Shown: piece by piece, positions 40,721 through 49,633 of the stretch
How the letters are laid out: every line of letters begins with the position of its first letter
Numbering within the stretch: the first letter of the stretch is position 1
From: Petrachloros mirabilis ULC683
GTDB lineage: Bacteria; Cyanobacteriota; Cyanobacteriia; Thermosynechococcales; Thermosynechococcaceae
DNA: 64,000 bases
NCBI RefSeq assembly: GCF_009939295.1
Contig: NZ_WVIC01000025.1
Coordinates: forward strand, 1-64,000
Direction: 5' to 3'
The notes under the pieces: model-generated
Told to the model about the DNA's origin: nothing
The model's database searches: none
The model's input: the letters and a program-made list of their open reading frames with translations, nothing else
Made by a program: the position numbers and the translations under genes

Positions 40721-42151
40721 GTGCCTGAGTTGATTCGTCAAGCCCAACCCGCACTTAGGTTTGTGCCCCAGGCGTTTAACCCAACCGTGTATCATGGGGT
40801 GCGGCTGCTACTACCTTGGTGGATCAAGCATCGCCTAGGCTTGGCGGCGGTTAAAGCCCACAATGTTGAAAGTCTGGTGCATCTCTACCAAGGCTTTCAA
40901 GGGGGACAGACGCGACTGTTTTTTGCCTTTCGCCATCCCAGCACTGATGACCCGTTTTGTATGGCCTACCTGCTTTGGCACCTGGTTCCCCGGCAGGCCA
41001 AGGCAATGGGCATCCCTCTCGGCAGGCCGGTTCATAGCCATTTTATGTACGATTTGGGCATTCCACTTTGGGCGGGTTCCTTGGCAGGATGGATTTTTCC
41101 GCGACTGGGGGGGACTACCATTCAGCGGGGTAAGGCGGATCGGCAGGGACTCAAAGCGGCGCGTGACTTGCTCGTGAATGGACAATTTCCGCTGGCTGCT
41201 GCTCCGGAGGGTGCCACCAATGATCACAGTGAACTTGTCAACCCCCTGGAGCCTGGTATCGCCCAGTTAGGATTTTGGAGTGTTGAAGATTTGGCAAAGG
41301 CTAACCGGTCTGAAGAAGTCTTGATTGTGCCCATTGGGATTCAATATCGCTATGTCACTCCTCCCTGGAAGGAACTGTCTGAGGCTCTGGCGACTCTTGA
41401 GGCGGCGTCGGGGCTTTCTGAGGCAGGAGAAGCTCCAGGTCTGCTTGCTGATGGTAAGGCAGATCGCCTCTATGGCCGCCTACTCTATCTCAGCGAGCAT
41501 TTGTTAGAGGTTCTCGAAGCATTTTATGAGCGCGTTTACCCCAGTTCTTTAGACAAAGATGGGATGGCCACGACCTTTGATCATCTACCCAATCGCAATG
41601 CTCAATTGGTGGCTCGGCTACATCGACTCATTGAGAGGGCGCTGCGAGTGGCAGAGCAATATTTTGGCCTCTCCCCATCGGGGTCGTTTGTAGATCGCTG
41701 TCGGCGTCTGGAACAAGTTGCCTGGGAGCGAATCTATCGCTCGGATTTGGAAGAATTGTCCCCTTTAGAGCGGAGTTTGGCAGATTGGCAGGCGGCAGAG
41801 TCTAGTTTGCGTATGAGCCATATGCGTCTTGTTGAGCGTTTGACAGTTGTGACGGGGCAATACATTTTAGAGCGACCCACTGCAGATCGATTTGCTGAGA
41901 TTGGCTTGATTTTGATCAAGATTGCGACTTGGATGCAGGGCGGCAAACCCAACCAGATGTCCTCTTTTGGCCCTCGAACGGTGCAAATGACGGTGGGAGA
42001 ACCCCTGTCTGTGTCAGAACGTTGGCCTACCTATTGTCGCGATCGCGCCGCTGCTCGTCAAGCGGTCACCACCCTGACCCAAGACCTGCAAATAGCTCTT
42101 GAGAACCTGCAAGAGACTCAGACGGCTGAAGCGGCTACTCTGAGTCCATGA
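40721..42151 (+). CDS. 1-acyl-glycerol-3-phosphate acyltransferase-like protein
   Basis: 476 residues from a GTG at 40721 with GGAGG 7 bases upstream. A PlsC-type domain in the first 230 residues has FRHPSTDDPF (HX4D motif), GGTTIQRGKADRQGLKAARD and AAAPEGATND in place of the FPEGT block. The C-terminal 240 residues are mostly helical and not recognised. The family acylates lysophosphatidic acid or other lysolipids at the membrane. Divergent from the reductase gene. Confidence 0.78.
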   Translation: MPELIRQAQPALRFVPQAFNPTVYHGVRLLLPWWIKHRLGLAAVKAHNVESLVHLYQGFQGGQTRLFFAFRHPSTDDPFCMAYLLWHLVPRQAKAMGIPLGRPVHSHFMYDLGIPLWAGSLAGWIFPRLGGTTIQRGKADRQGLKAARDLLVNGQFPLAAAPEGATNDHSELVNPLEPGIAQLGFWSVEDLAKANRSEEVLIVPIGIQYRYVTPPWKELSEALATLEAASGLSEAGEAPGLLADGKADRLYGRLLYLSEHLLEVLEAFYERVYPSSLDKDGMATTFDHLPNRNAQLVARLHRLIERALRVAEQYFGLSPSGSFVDRCRRLEQVAWERIYRSDLEELSPLERSLADWQAAESSLRMSHMRLVERLTVVTGQYILERPTADRFAEIGLILIKIATWMQGGKPNQMSSFGPRTVQMTVGEPLSVSERWPTYCRDRAAARQAVTTLTQDLQIALENLQETQTAEAATLSP

Positions 42152-42584
42152 TTGCTAAATATCACCAATTATTACGCTAAACAAAAATACATGAATTTTA
42201 GTAAAAGCTGCTGATCAAATCAAAATTCAGGTGTTAGTTTAAATCTAGGCACAGGAAATGGTTAAATCTTAAGTGACTTCCGAAAAAGTAAGTTTATTAA
42301 GAATAAGGTTTGTGCCTCCTAGCCTTGTTCTTTTTGACAGATGATTCGCCTTGTAAACATTGACATTAGTGGCATTTGTCTCTAGCGCTAGAGAAAAGCC
42401 AAAACCTCAGTCGGTAAAAATTAAGGTGTTGCGTCAGCGCTAAAATCATCTCTTAAAGCTGTTAACCCCTAGTTTGTAAGTCTGTCGAAGTTCAACGTTC
42501 AATTCTGAGTAAACTAAATCTGAAACTTCTAAACTCTGTCTAGGCCTAGCACCTCTGCTAGGCCATCGTTTTTGGGAACTTTGC
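42152..42584 (+). other. Intergenic region with orphan terminator
   Basis: 433 bases without a protein gene. TTGACA occurs at 42336 and TTGACATTAG near 42358, and a terminator ends the plus strand at 42573, so a transcript of 150-200 nt could start here. Otherwise this is a long 3' untranslated region of the acyltransferase mRNA. No known RNA family was recognised. Confidence 0.35.
42543..42573 (+). terminator. Rho-independent terminator, plus strand
   Basis: GGCCTAGC-ACCTCT-GCTAGGCC is a perfect 8-bp stem followed by ATCGTTTTT. The T run is on the plus strand only, 392 bases after the acyltransferase stop and 12 bases before the hemB end. Confidence 0.85.
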
Positions 42585-43568
42585 TTATTTCGGAAGCCAT
42601 CGTGCGGCATCTTTGGCGTGATAGGTCAAAATTAGATCAGCCCCCGCCCGTTTGAAGCTGGTTAGGGTTTCCAGGACAATTCGCTCTTCATCTACCCAGC
42701 CATTCAGGGCTGCTGCTTTGACCATGGCATACTCGCCGGAAACGTTGTAAGCTGCGACGGGCAAATGAGAGGCTTGCTTCACCTGCCAGATAATATCCAT
42801 GTAAGACAGGGCAGGCTTCACCATGAGCATGTCTGCGCCTTCGGCAATATCTAACTCAATTTCTTTGAGTGCTTCTCGGGAATTTGCTGGATCCATCTGA
42901 TAGGTGCGACGATCTCCAAACTGGGGGGTAGAGTCAGCCGCATCTCGAAAGGGACCGTAATAGGCAGAGGCGTACTTGGCGGCGTAGGACAAAATGGGAA
43001 TATCCTCAAAACCTGCTTCATCTAGACCCTGACGGATGGCTTGGACAAATCCATCCATCATCCCAGAGGGGGCAATTACATCTGCGCCAGCCTGGGCCTG
43101 AGAGACAGCCGTTTTTTTCAGCAACTCCAAAGTGGGATCATTGAGGACTCGTCCCATGAGATCGCCTACTTCTAAATAGCCGCAGTGACCATGGTTGGTA
43201 TACTCGCATAGACAGGTGTCTACCATGACCAGTAAATCGGGCACGGCTTCTTTGACGGCTTGGGTGGCTTTTTGGACGATACCACAGTCATGCCAGGCTC
43301 CGGTTGCCTCGGTATCTTTGCTCTCTGGGATTCCAAATAAGATAATCGCTGGAATCCCTAGATCATAGGTTTGCTTTGCTTCTTCAACAACTTTATCCAC
43401 CGATAGTTGATACACACCTGGCATGGAGGTCACTTCTTGGGCGATCCCTTCTCCGGGAACGGCAAATAGGGGATAAATTAAGTCCCTGGGGCTGAGGGTG
43501 TGCTCTTGCACCATGCGGCGCAGTTGCGGATGAGTGCGAAGGCGGCGAGGACGATGGTTAGGAAACAT
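42585..43568 (-). CDS. hemB: Delta-aminolevulinic acid dehydratase (porphobilinogen synthase)
   Basis: 327 residues. [34 protein letters not shown] (metal site, about 119-135), [40 protein letters not shown] with the first Schiff-base lysine and [13 protein letters not shown] with the catalytic lysine (about 250) are diagnostic. It joins two ALA molecules to porphobilinogen for haem, chlorophyll and bilins. Monocistronic; converges with the plus-strand terminator. Confidence 0.97.
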   Translation of the reverse strand: MFPNHRPRRLRTHPQLRRMVQEHTLSPRDLIYPLFAVPGEGIAQEVTSMPGVYQLSVDKVVEEAKQTYDLGIPAIILFGIPESKDTEATGAWHDCGIVQKATQAVKEAVPDLLVMVDTCLCEYTNHGHCGYLEVGDLMGRVLNDPTLELLKKTAVSQAQAGADVIAPSGMMDGFVQAIRQGLDEAGFEDIPILSYAAKYASAYYGPFRDAADSTPQFGDRRTYQMDPANSREALKEIELDIAEGADMLMVKPALSYMDIIWQVKQASHLPVAAYNVSGEYAMVKAAALNGWVDEERIVLETLTSFKRAGADLILTYHAKDAARWLPK

Positions 43569-43737
43569 AGGATGTGACGAGCTGAATAGACCTTGGGAAA
43601 TGCAGGGAGCCGCTCTAGTAATAGTGCTGTGTCATTGGCATGGGCAGCCGACCCCCATCTCCCAATCGTAATACAGCTTCTAGAAGGGAATGGGATTCTC
43701 CCATGGGGTGTCATATTCTGTTAAGGTCGCATTCTGC

Positions 43738-43814
43738 TTGACTGACAAAACTCATTGCCCTCATCCCCTAACTCCTTCTTCTCCCACAAAGGGAGAAGGG
43801 AACAAGATCTCTTG
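43738..43814. repeat. Truncated GACTGACAAAA-family repeat
   Basis: TTGACTGACAAAACTCATTG then CCCTCATCCCCTAACTCCTT matches the left half of the 8143 and 31595 elements. The right end is absent; the sequence instead continues into the 33-base rca copy. Confidence 0.7.
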
Positions 43815-43847
43815 CCTAAGGGCGCTGAATAATCGTTTCCATTACCC
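43815..43847 (+). repeat. 33-bp copy of the rca 3' end
   Basis: It is identical to 48108-48140, which covers the last ten codons and stop of rca. The flanks differ. It lies inside a 490-base gap (43569-44059) that contains only repeats. Confidence 0.85.
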
Positions 43848-43925
43848 TCACAGTAAATCAGCCCCGCAGTCCAGGTATCTTGTCCTTTTGGGTGAGTATG
43901 GGTGGAGATTTTTTCCCAAGGCTTA

Positions 43926-44029
43926 ATAGTCTGTCAACTTTGTCTTAAAAGATCGATGAGTACCCAGAAGTTGATGGGGGTTAAATTTTGAGGAGTCACA
44001 GACCCTCAAAATTTTCCTGACGGAACACT
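43926..44029. mobile_element. TA-GTCCGTCAG-family MITE, copy 2
   Basis: The right end CTCAAAATTTTCCTGACGGA then ACACT equals the 20375-20481 element. The left end TAGTCTGTCAACTTTGTCTT is diverged. GGGTTAAATTTTGAGG and GACCCTCAAAATTTT form the internal hairpin. Confidence 0.75.
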
Positions 44030-44059
44030 TAATATACCAAGATATACCAAGCTACAACG

Positions 44060-45562
44060 ATGGCACCTTTAGATTCTGTAACAACCGTGAGCTATTTCAA
44101 TCTAGAGACCTTACTGAAGTTTGTTCTACCCAAACTCTTGACCATGACGCTGGTCAGCTTTGCGATCGGCAGTGTTGTGGGTGCTGTGGTCGGCTGGCTG
44201 GCCACTCTGATCTGGCGACGCACGCAGCGAGGTAAAGACCTGTCGCGCTCTGGGCGATGGCTCATCAAGCCCGCCATCTTTGGTTCCTTTGTCGGTATGT
44301 TGTTGATCGGTATGTTACCCATAGAAGCCAACCCGGCTTCCCGCATCGGTGGCCCCTATGGTGGACTCTGGTTTTTGCTGATGTTTCTGATCCTGGGTCC
44401 CCTCGGCTCAATTTCTGGGGCCATTCTTGGGGCTATTCTTGGGGCAAACCTACCTGCTCGCATCAAACTGCCAAAACTGATGGGGATCGTCTTACTGGTC
44501 ACCTATCTGTTGTGCGCCAGCATTCTCTATGTGGGTTTGGCTCCGCCAGCCGTGGTCATCAGTACACCGCCAAACAGTGGCCCTTTTCCTGTCGTTGCCG
44601 AATTGACGGGATACGACAGCAGCCCTAAAGATCTTGCCCTCAGTGATAACGGTCAGCAACTGGCGATCGCAACGGTCAGATATAGCGAAGACCAGGTTGA
44701 AATTTGGGACTTACCCAGCAGACGAGTGGTACACACCCTGCAAAACGGGCCGAGTGGTTCTGCAACCCTGAGGGATATCCTGGCCTCTCTAGGATTTAGC
44801 CAGGATGGTCGGGAGTTAATCACCGCTGCTGTCCAACAGGTACAGGTGCAGAATCTAGCCAATGGTGAGGTGCGTCTGCGCCTGGATGGCGGGGAAGTTG
44901 CTTATCCAATGGCCGACAACAAGCTGGTGACCCTAGCGGCAGTTGATGCCTGGGCAGACAAGCCAGAGCCTTACAACCTCAAGGTTTGGGATTTAACCTC
45001 TGGTCAGTTGCTGCACACGATTCCGGCCAACCTCGCTCCCTCTGAACGCGTCAATCTTCCCATCGCCGTCAGCCCAGACCGTCGCCTGCTTGCCTTTCCG
45101 CCCACACTCTACAATGACCAGATTCAGGTTTGGGATATTCCCAACCACAAGCAGGTCAGTTCGCTGGTCAGCAAGAACCCGGCTGGGGTTTTGTCTCTGG
45201 CATTTTCCCCTGACGGTCAGCAACTAGCGATTGCCCTGGGTCAAGGGCCACCCCTCTCGATCTGGAACTGGCGATCAGAAGCATTGGTGAAAACGATTAC
45301 CAATGCTGGTCGAGCTGAACAGTTGTACTGGACTAAGCAGGGTATTTTTATTGGCAGTGCCGGTGAATTCAAGGTTTGGAACCCTCAAACAGGAGAGGTC
45401 TTACACACATTGGATTTACAGCCACCGAGCGACTCGTCCCCAGACAGTATCAAGCTACCCCTTGGCCCGTCGGCGCTCAGTGCTGATTGTTCAGTCCTCA
45501 CGGCCTACGTTCCTCGGCAGGGCATCCGGGTGTGGCAGGTAGGCGAACCAGCAAAGCTTTGA
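44060..45562 (+). CDS. Membrane-anchored WD40 repeat protein
   Basis: 500 residues. Three to four hydrophobic segments (about 25-55, 72-92, 100-135, 142-165) are followed by WD-like repeats from about 195: LALSDNGQQLAIATVRYSED, VEIWDLPSRRVVHTL, LKVWDLTSGQLLHTI, IQVWDIPNHKQV, LAFSPDGQQLAIALGQG and FKVWNPQTGEVLHTL. Seven blades are plausible. Probably a scaffold in the plasma or thylakoid membrane; no enzymatic domain is visible. Single gene after a MITE. Confidence 0.85.
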   Translation: MAPLDSVTTVSYFNLETLLKFVLPKLLTMTLVSFAIGSVVGAVVGWLATLIWRRTQRGKDLSRSGRWLIKPAIFGSFVGMLLIGMLPIEANPASRIGGPYGGLWFLLMFLILGPLGSISGAILGAILGANLPARIKLPKLMGIVLLVTYLLCASILYVGLAPPAVVISTPPNSGPFPVVAELTGYDSSPKDLALSDNGQQLAIATVRYSEDQVEIWDLPSRRVVHTLQNGPSGSATLRDILASLGFSQDGRELITAAVQQVQVQNLANGEVRLRLDGGEVAYPMADNKLVTLAAVDAWADKPEPYNLKVWDLTSGQLLHTIPANLAPSERVNLPIAVSPDRRLLAFPPTLYNDQIQVWDIPNHKQVSSLVSKNPAGVLSLAFSPDGQQLAIALGQGPPLSIWNWRSEALVKTITNAGRAEQLYWTKQGIFIGSAGEFKVWNPQTGEVLHTLDLQPPSDSSPDSIKLPLGPSALSADCSVLTAYVPRQGIRVWQVGEPAKL

Positions 45563-45616
45563 TTTCAGCATCATGACGAGATCGCATTCTTGCACGAACA
45601 CAGCCCAATTTGCCTT

Positions 45617-46930
45617 TCATGGTTGCGCGTATGGCCGCTTTGATTGGGGAGGTGATTCGGCTAGCACAACCGGCAATTGTGACCATTGGGTCGTGTAGCA
45701 AGGCGATCGCTGCTCCGACTTTGTTTGCCAGCCTGAAGGCTTTCCACAGACAGCATACTGGAGCGTACCCGCACCATAGCGACGGTTGATCGCATCCATG
45801 ACAGACATCAAAGCCTCTGAGCGCCCCCCTGTCTCTGGGTGGAGCAAAGACAATTGGGGTTTTGCTGCTGCCACCAGATCGAGGAGAATCACCCCTGCCT
45901 TCTTGAAGGCATACCCAGGACGATACAGCCGTTGCGTTGCTGCTAAAGACTGCTGAATCAACGTTGCTGTATGATTCGTCGCTGAGGGCAAAGTCACAGT
46001 CTGCGACTGGCGATAGCATGGCGTCGCAAAGCGTCCGGTACTCACAAATACTTGCATGGCACCTGCACTTAACTGCTGCTGTCGCAGTTTTTCGGCAGCT
46101 CGACTGGTGTAGGTTGCGATCGCAGCCCCCAATTCAGCGCAGGTGGTCACAGGACGACCAAAGGAACGGGAAACAGTAATGCTATGCCGAGAACCAGGAC
46201 TCAATTCCAACGGTAAGCAGGACACCCCCCGCAGTTCCCAAACCAAGCGCTCCATCACCACATTGTATTTCTGTCTGACCCATTGTGGCTGAACCTGTTG
46301 TAGCTCTAGGGCAGTAGTCACCCCTTGAGCCTGCAATGATTTGGCATGGTGGCGGCCAATTCCCCACACCTCATCTACAGACAGAGTCGCCAACAATTGC
46401 GCAATCGCCTCCTCTTTGAGGGCATACACGCCCCCAGTAGACCCTTTAGCAACTCGATTGGCCACCTTCGCCAGAGTTTTTGTGGGGGCAATGCCAATCG
46501 AAACCGGAATACCCGTCCATTGCTTAACGATTTGTCGTAACTGATGCCCCAGAGCTTCACTCTGCTCCCAACGCCATCCCGAAAAGTCCAGAAAGGCTTC
46601 ATCAATCGAGTAGGTTTCCACCGCTGGGGCAAACTGTGACAAAATCTCCATCACCCGCTGGGACATATCTCCATACAGCTCATAATTGGAGGAAAACACC
46701 TTGACCTGATGTTCCTGAACTAGGTCTCGAATCTGGAAATAGGGCACCCCCATCCCAATCCCTAAACCCTTAGCCGCAGTAGAGCGAGCCACCACACAGC
46801 CATCATTATTGCTGAGGACGACGACAGGCTGCCCAGACAAGCCCGGTGCAAAGACCTGCTCACAACTGGCATAGAACGAGTTGCAGTCACACAGGGCAAA
46901 GATGCGGCTTTCCAGAGGGAACCCATACAT
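45617..46930 (-). CDS. umuC: DNA polymerase V subunit UmuC
   Basis: 437 residues of a Y-family polymerase: ALCDCNSFYASCEQVF with the first metal aspartate, VVLSNNDGCVVARS, ETYSIDEAFLDF with the catalytic DE, GIPVSIGIAPTKTLAKVANR, DEVWGIGRHHAKSL and C-terminal WQTKSEQRSPCYTTQWSQLP. It copies across lesions when joined by UmuD'. The start at 46930 (MYGFPLES) is preferred to 46966 since GAGGT lies 9 bases before it and it does not overlap umuD. Second gene of the umuDC operon. Confidence 0.94.
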   Translation of the reverse strand: MYGFPLESRIFALCDCNSFYASCEQVFAPGLSGQPVVVLSNNDGCVVARSTAAKGLGIGMGVPYFQIRDLVQEHQVKVFSSNYELYGDMSQRVMEILSQFAPAVETYSIDEAFLDFSGWRWEQSEALGHQLRQIVKQWTGIPVSIGIAPTKTLAKVANRVAKGSTGGVYALKEEAIAQLLATLSVDEVWGIGRHHAKSLQAQGVTTALELQQVQPQWVRQKYNVVMERLVWELRGVSCLPLELSPGSRHSITVSRSFGRPVTTCAELGAAIATYTSRAAEKLRQQQLSAGAMQVFVSTGRFATPCYRQSQTVTLPSATNHTATLIQQSLAATQRLYRPGYAFKKAGVILLDLVAAAKPQLSLLHPETGGRSEALMSVMDAINRRYGAGTLQYAVCGKPSGWQTKSEQRSPCYTTQWSQLPVVLAESPPQSKRPYAQP

Positions 46931-46943
46931 CGCGTTAGGCACC

Positions 46944-47381
46944 TCAGCGCACCGCATGGATTGCATGGGTCACCACCCCCCACACCTCAAAGGTGGCATC
47001 AGATGACACCTCCCACGGGGAATGAGTGGTTGGCTCTGAAACCAGTTGCATTTTTCCCAACCGCTTCCAGAGGCGCTTGACGGTAAGACCCCCATCTACA
47101 ACGGCGATGATCACAGAGCCATGTTCTGCAGGCAAAGCCCGATCCACCAACAGCAAATCGCCATCGTGTATGCCTGCTCCCACCATGGAATCTCCCTGCA
47201 CCCGTACCCAGAAGCTGGCAGCAGGATGCTGAATCAGATGCTGGTTGAGATCCAGAGACCCCCACTGATACCCTTCCGCAGGGGATGGAAATCCAGCAGC
47301 CACCCCTGAGCGCAGCAGCGGCTGCCCAAGAGCAACAGACGGCGAGACACCAACCCAGGACACCCAAACAGCGTTCAACAT
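46944..47381 (-). CDS. umuD: UmuD, self-cleaving subunit of polymerase V
   Basis: 145 residues with the LexA/UmuD peptidase fold: cleavage region GVAAGFPSPAEGY (about 26-38, cut expected at Ala-Gly), VQGDSMVGAGIHDGDLL with the catalytic serine, and VVDGGLTVKRL with the lysine. RecA filaments trigger cleavage to UmuD'. The ATG at 47381 is used because the earlier ATG at 47393 lies inside a LexA-like box. It precedes umuC by 13 bases. Confidence 0.93.
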   Translation of the reverse strand: MLNAVWVSWVGVSPSVALGQPLLRSGVAAGFPSPAEGYQWGSLDLNQHLIQHPAASFWVRVQGDSMVGAGIHDGDLLLVDRALPAEHGSVIIAVVDGGLTVKRLWKRLGKMQLVSEPTTHSPWEVSSDATFEVWGVVTHAIHAVR

Positions 47382-47386
47382 AATAC

Positions 47387-47406
47387 AGTACATAAATACT
47401 ATTATA
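47387..47406 (-). promoter_or_regulatory. LexA-like SOS box and -10 of umuDC
   Basis: On the minus strand AGTATTTATGTACT (47400-47387) fits the cyanobacterial LexA consensus RGTACNNNDGTWCB with one mismatch. It is directly preceded by TATAAT (47406-47401), a perfect -10 hexamer. A LexA dimer here would cover the transcription start. Confidence 0.65.
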
Positions 47407-47515
47407 GTACCTTGTTTTCAGCTCTAGGTCATCTCCATCTCGCTAGGGGGAATGAGCACGACCAAAATTTCACAAAGATTTTAGAACTTGTGTCAGAGGC
47501 AGGTGACCTAAACGC

Positions 47516-47669
47516 ACGTGAGTTCGACAGCTCTCGCCTGCCCTCACCCCAACCCCTCTCCCAGGATTGGGAGAGGGGTTAAAACGTTGAATTTCTGCTC
47601 TGTTCCCCCTCTCCCAATGTTGGGGGAGGGGGCTAGGGGGTGAGGGCGGATAAGTCGTCGAACTCACGT
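47516..47669. mobile_element. MITE with ACGTGAGTTCGAC ends and 7-bp target duplication
   Basis: Inverted ends ACGTGAGTTCGAC at both sides; TAAACGC is duplicated at 47509-47515 and 47670-47676. The interior has two hairpins built on CCTCTCCCAGGATTGGGAGAGG and CCCTCTCCCAATGTTGGGGG. 154 bases, non-coding. Confidence 0.85.
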
Positions 47670-47736
47670 TAAACGCGCTATTCTGGCGCGGAGCATCAAG
47701 GAATAAGCGGATTAAACAACCCAGTTACTTGCATTT

Positions 47737-47901
47737 ATGCAGACGGAGCTTGGGGTCACTGATGACATACTTCAGGTGGCACGACGCCATCATCCTCGCT
47801 TGATGATAGATTTCTGTATTGCACTGTGGCACGATGGCTTCATCAGCTTGAATGGTTTGAGTCAGGTTTTTGATTGGATGGGAACTCAACACTTGAATTA
47901 A
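47737..47901 (+). CDS. DUF2949-like small protein
   Basis: 54 residues from ATG 47737. TELGVTDDILQVARRH and then IALWHDGFISLNGLSQVFDW match the cyanobacterial DUF2949 pattern (EELAI...ALRH...LWQYGLISLEQL..IFDW). The frame is open back to 47714, after a stop, and upstream codons (QLLAF) also fit the family, so the original start may have been lost next to the MITE that ends at 47669. Probably a decayed or 5'-shortened gene; function unknown. Confidence 0.6.
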   Translation: MQTELGVTDDILQVARRHHPRLMIDFCIALWHDGFISLNGLSQVFDWMGTQHLN

Positions 47902-48084
47902 CGATGAAGCCTAGCAATACCCACATAAAGATTGTTTCACTAAACCACGGTGTAGTTTCCCTTCATCCAGAACCGCTATATTAACGACTAACTTACGAGA
48001 AAAATGACTCAGCATCACTGGCCTAAGCAAATGCTGATGCTCTCGGCACTCCAGACCTGCACAAGCTCCCATCTGGGCTCGACC

Positions 48085-48111
48085 CCTCAAAATTTTCCTG
48101 ACGGAACCCTA
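48085..48111. repeat. Half of a TA-GTCCGTCAG-family MITE at the rca stop
   Basis: CCCCTCAAAATTTTCCTGAC then GGAACCCTA equals the right end of the 20375 and 43926 elements. The terminal TA forms part of the rca TAG stop. The left half is not recognisable. Confidence 0.75.
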
Positions 48112-49362
48112 AGGGCGCTGAATAATCGTTTCCATTACCCGCCGTTTTGCCCTAGGCTCAATGCCAAAAATCCGGATGTATTCGCCGGTATGGTCATGGA
48201 TACAAGCTGCCACGGCTGAGAGGGCTTCAGATTCATTGTCTAAGGCTCCGGCACCGCAGCTTTTCCAGGAGCCTACGCGAAACCGACGCTTGTCAACATG
48301 CTCAATGCCCAGGCGATATCCCTGCATGAGGAGCGATCGCACCTGTTGGGCAATCGAATCATCCAGCGATCTAGATCCATTGGTTGTGCTAGGGGGTGAT
48401 GGCTGCGATGACGTAGACTGGCGCGGAGATGGGGGTGCAGATTGGGAAGGGCGAGGAGCAGACGGCGGCACCTCAGACTCTGAGAGCGATCGGTTATAGC
48501 GAGAAGCTAGTCGTAACGCCTGCAACTGCACTTGCTCTTGTACCATTTGTTTACCCTGCTCAAACAGGTGCGGCAAGCTAAAGTCAGGCTTGCGGAATTC
48601 TGGTGGGGCTTCCTTGGTATTGACCAAGCGAGCGCCAATGCGCTCAAACCCAATCGACTGCACAAAGCTCAGCACCTGCTCATCGTAAATGCGCGCCCGC
48701 AAGGCACCAAAGAAATCAATAGACTGGCCACTAAAGTGATTCACCAATTGCTCTGCCTGAGGACGGGTGATGCCATCTGGTTCAAAGATGCCGCTGACAA
48801 TCCCAATGCGGTCCTCCCATGTGGGCTCCCAGTAAAACTTTTCCATGCGCCCATCTCGAACCAGCGGTGCATAGAGGGTGCCAAAATCATTGCCGGTCAC
48901 GATAATGGGCACTCTGGGGAGTGGCTCACTGTCATAGCTGCCCGGTAGTTGCACATTGGTGGGATGATCGGCAATATTCATCAATGTGGCATTGACCAAC
49001 TGCGTATTGACTGTGTACTGAGTGCTCCCATCGACCCGACCTGCCCCCGCATCAATATCATGAATGATCATCACTGCCATCCTGCCGTGCTTGCGGATGA
49101 TATCAGCAGCCTCACGATAGCGAAGCCGAATCAAGCGAGCCGGATCCCCTGCATCTGGGCTTTCCAGTTCCCCGGCTGACAGGTGCACCACTTCTACCTT
49201 CATTTTTTTGAAGGTCAACTCACACTGAAAGGTCTTGCCCTCTCCTTTATGGCCATGGATACCCAGAATCAGGGGGACGCGGATGCCTGGCAACTCCAGA
49301 AAATTTTTGGTGATGTGAACCGCAACTTTATTGAGAAACTGCGGTGCAATATAGTAAGCCAT
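48109..49362 (-). CDS. rca: RuBisCO activase with C-terminal RbcS-like (SSUL) domain
   Basis: 417 residues. The AAA+ core starts MAYYIAPQFLNKVAVHITKN, has Walker A GIHGHKGEGKT (34-44), Walker B VMIIHDIDAG, and PIIVTGNDFGTLYAPLVRDG. A Ser/Pro/Gln-rich linker (about 290-330) leads to an SSUL domain (about 335-417: VRSLLMQGYRLGIEHVDKRR, FRVGSWKSCGAGAL) with two cysteines. Cyanobacterial activases of this type remodel inhibited RuBisCO and use the SSUL domain to enter carboxysomes. ATG 49362 is chosen over TTG 49374 by family start. Its stop abuts a MITE half. Confidence 0.93.
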   Translation of the reverse strand: MAYYIAPQFLNKVAVHITKNFLELPGIRVPLILGIHGHKGEGKTFQCELTFKKMKVEVVHLSAGELESPDAGDPARLIRLRYREAADIIRKHGRMAVMIIHDIDAGAGRVDGSTQYTVNTQLVNATLMNIADHPTNVQLPGSYDSEPLPRVPIIVTGNDFGTLYAPLVRDGRMEKFYWEPTWEDRIGIVSGIFEPDGITRPQAEQLVNHFSGQSIDFFGALRARIYDEQVLSFVQSIGFERIGARLVNTKEAPPEFRKPDFSLPHLFEQGKQMVQEQVQLQALRLASRYNRSLSESEVPPSAPRPSQSAPPSPRQSTSSQPSPPSTTNGSRSLDDSIAQQVRSLLMQGYRLGIEHVDKRRFRVGSWKSCGAGALDNESEALSAVAACIHDHTGEYIRIFGIEPRAKRRVMETIIQRP

Positions 49363-49633
49363 AACTTTCAACAATCAATCTTCCGACACACCAGATTGCC
49401 AAGCTCGATTGCTGAAACCACTGTGGTATCGACGGATAAGGTACGTCCTTTAGGCTATCACGCAGTCGAGGTCGGCACTGTAAGTCATTCCTGATAGCCC
49501 TGATAAGCCTGGTTGACTGGCAAAACTTCTAAGCCAGAAGCCCACTCGCAGAGAAGCCGCTACGCATCTACACCCTAGCCTGCTCCCGAGGAGTCTACAG
49601 GATACAGTCAATCAGCCCCGTAAGTCTTACGCC

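Noticed and set aside
40662-40754. N-terminal extension of the RibD-like reductase
   Set aside because: The extra residues are antisense to the acyltransferase start, which has its own GGAGG site, and do not resemble the family.
45498-46019. 173-codon frame on the minus strand
   Set aside because: It overlaps umuC in another frame and the WD40 gene antisense; umuC is fully supported by motifs.
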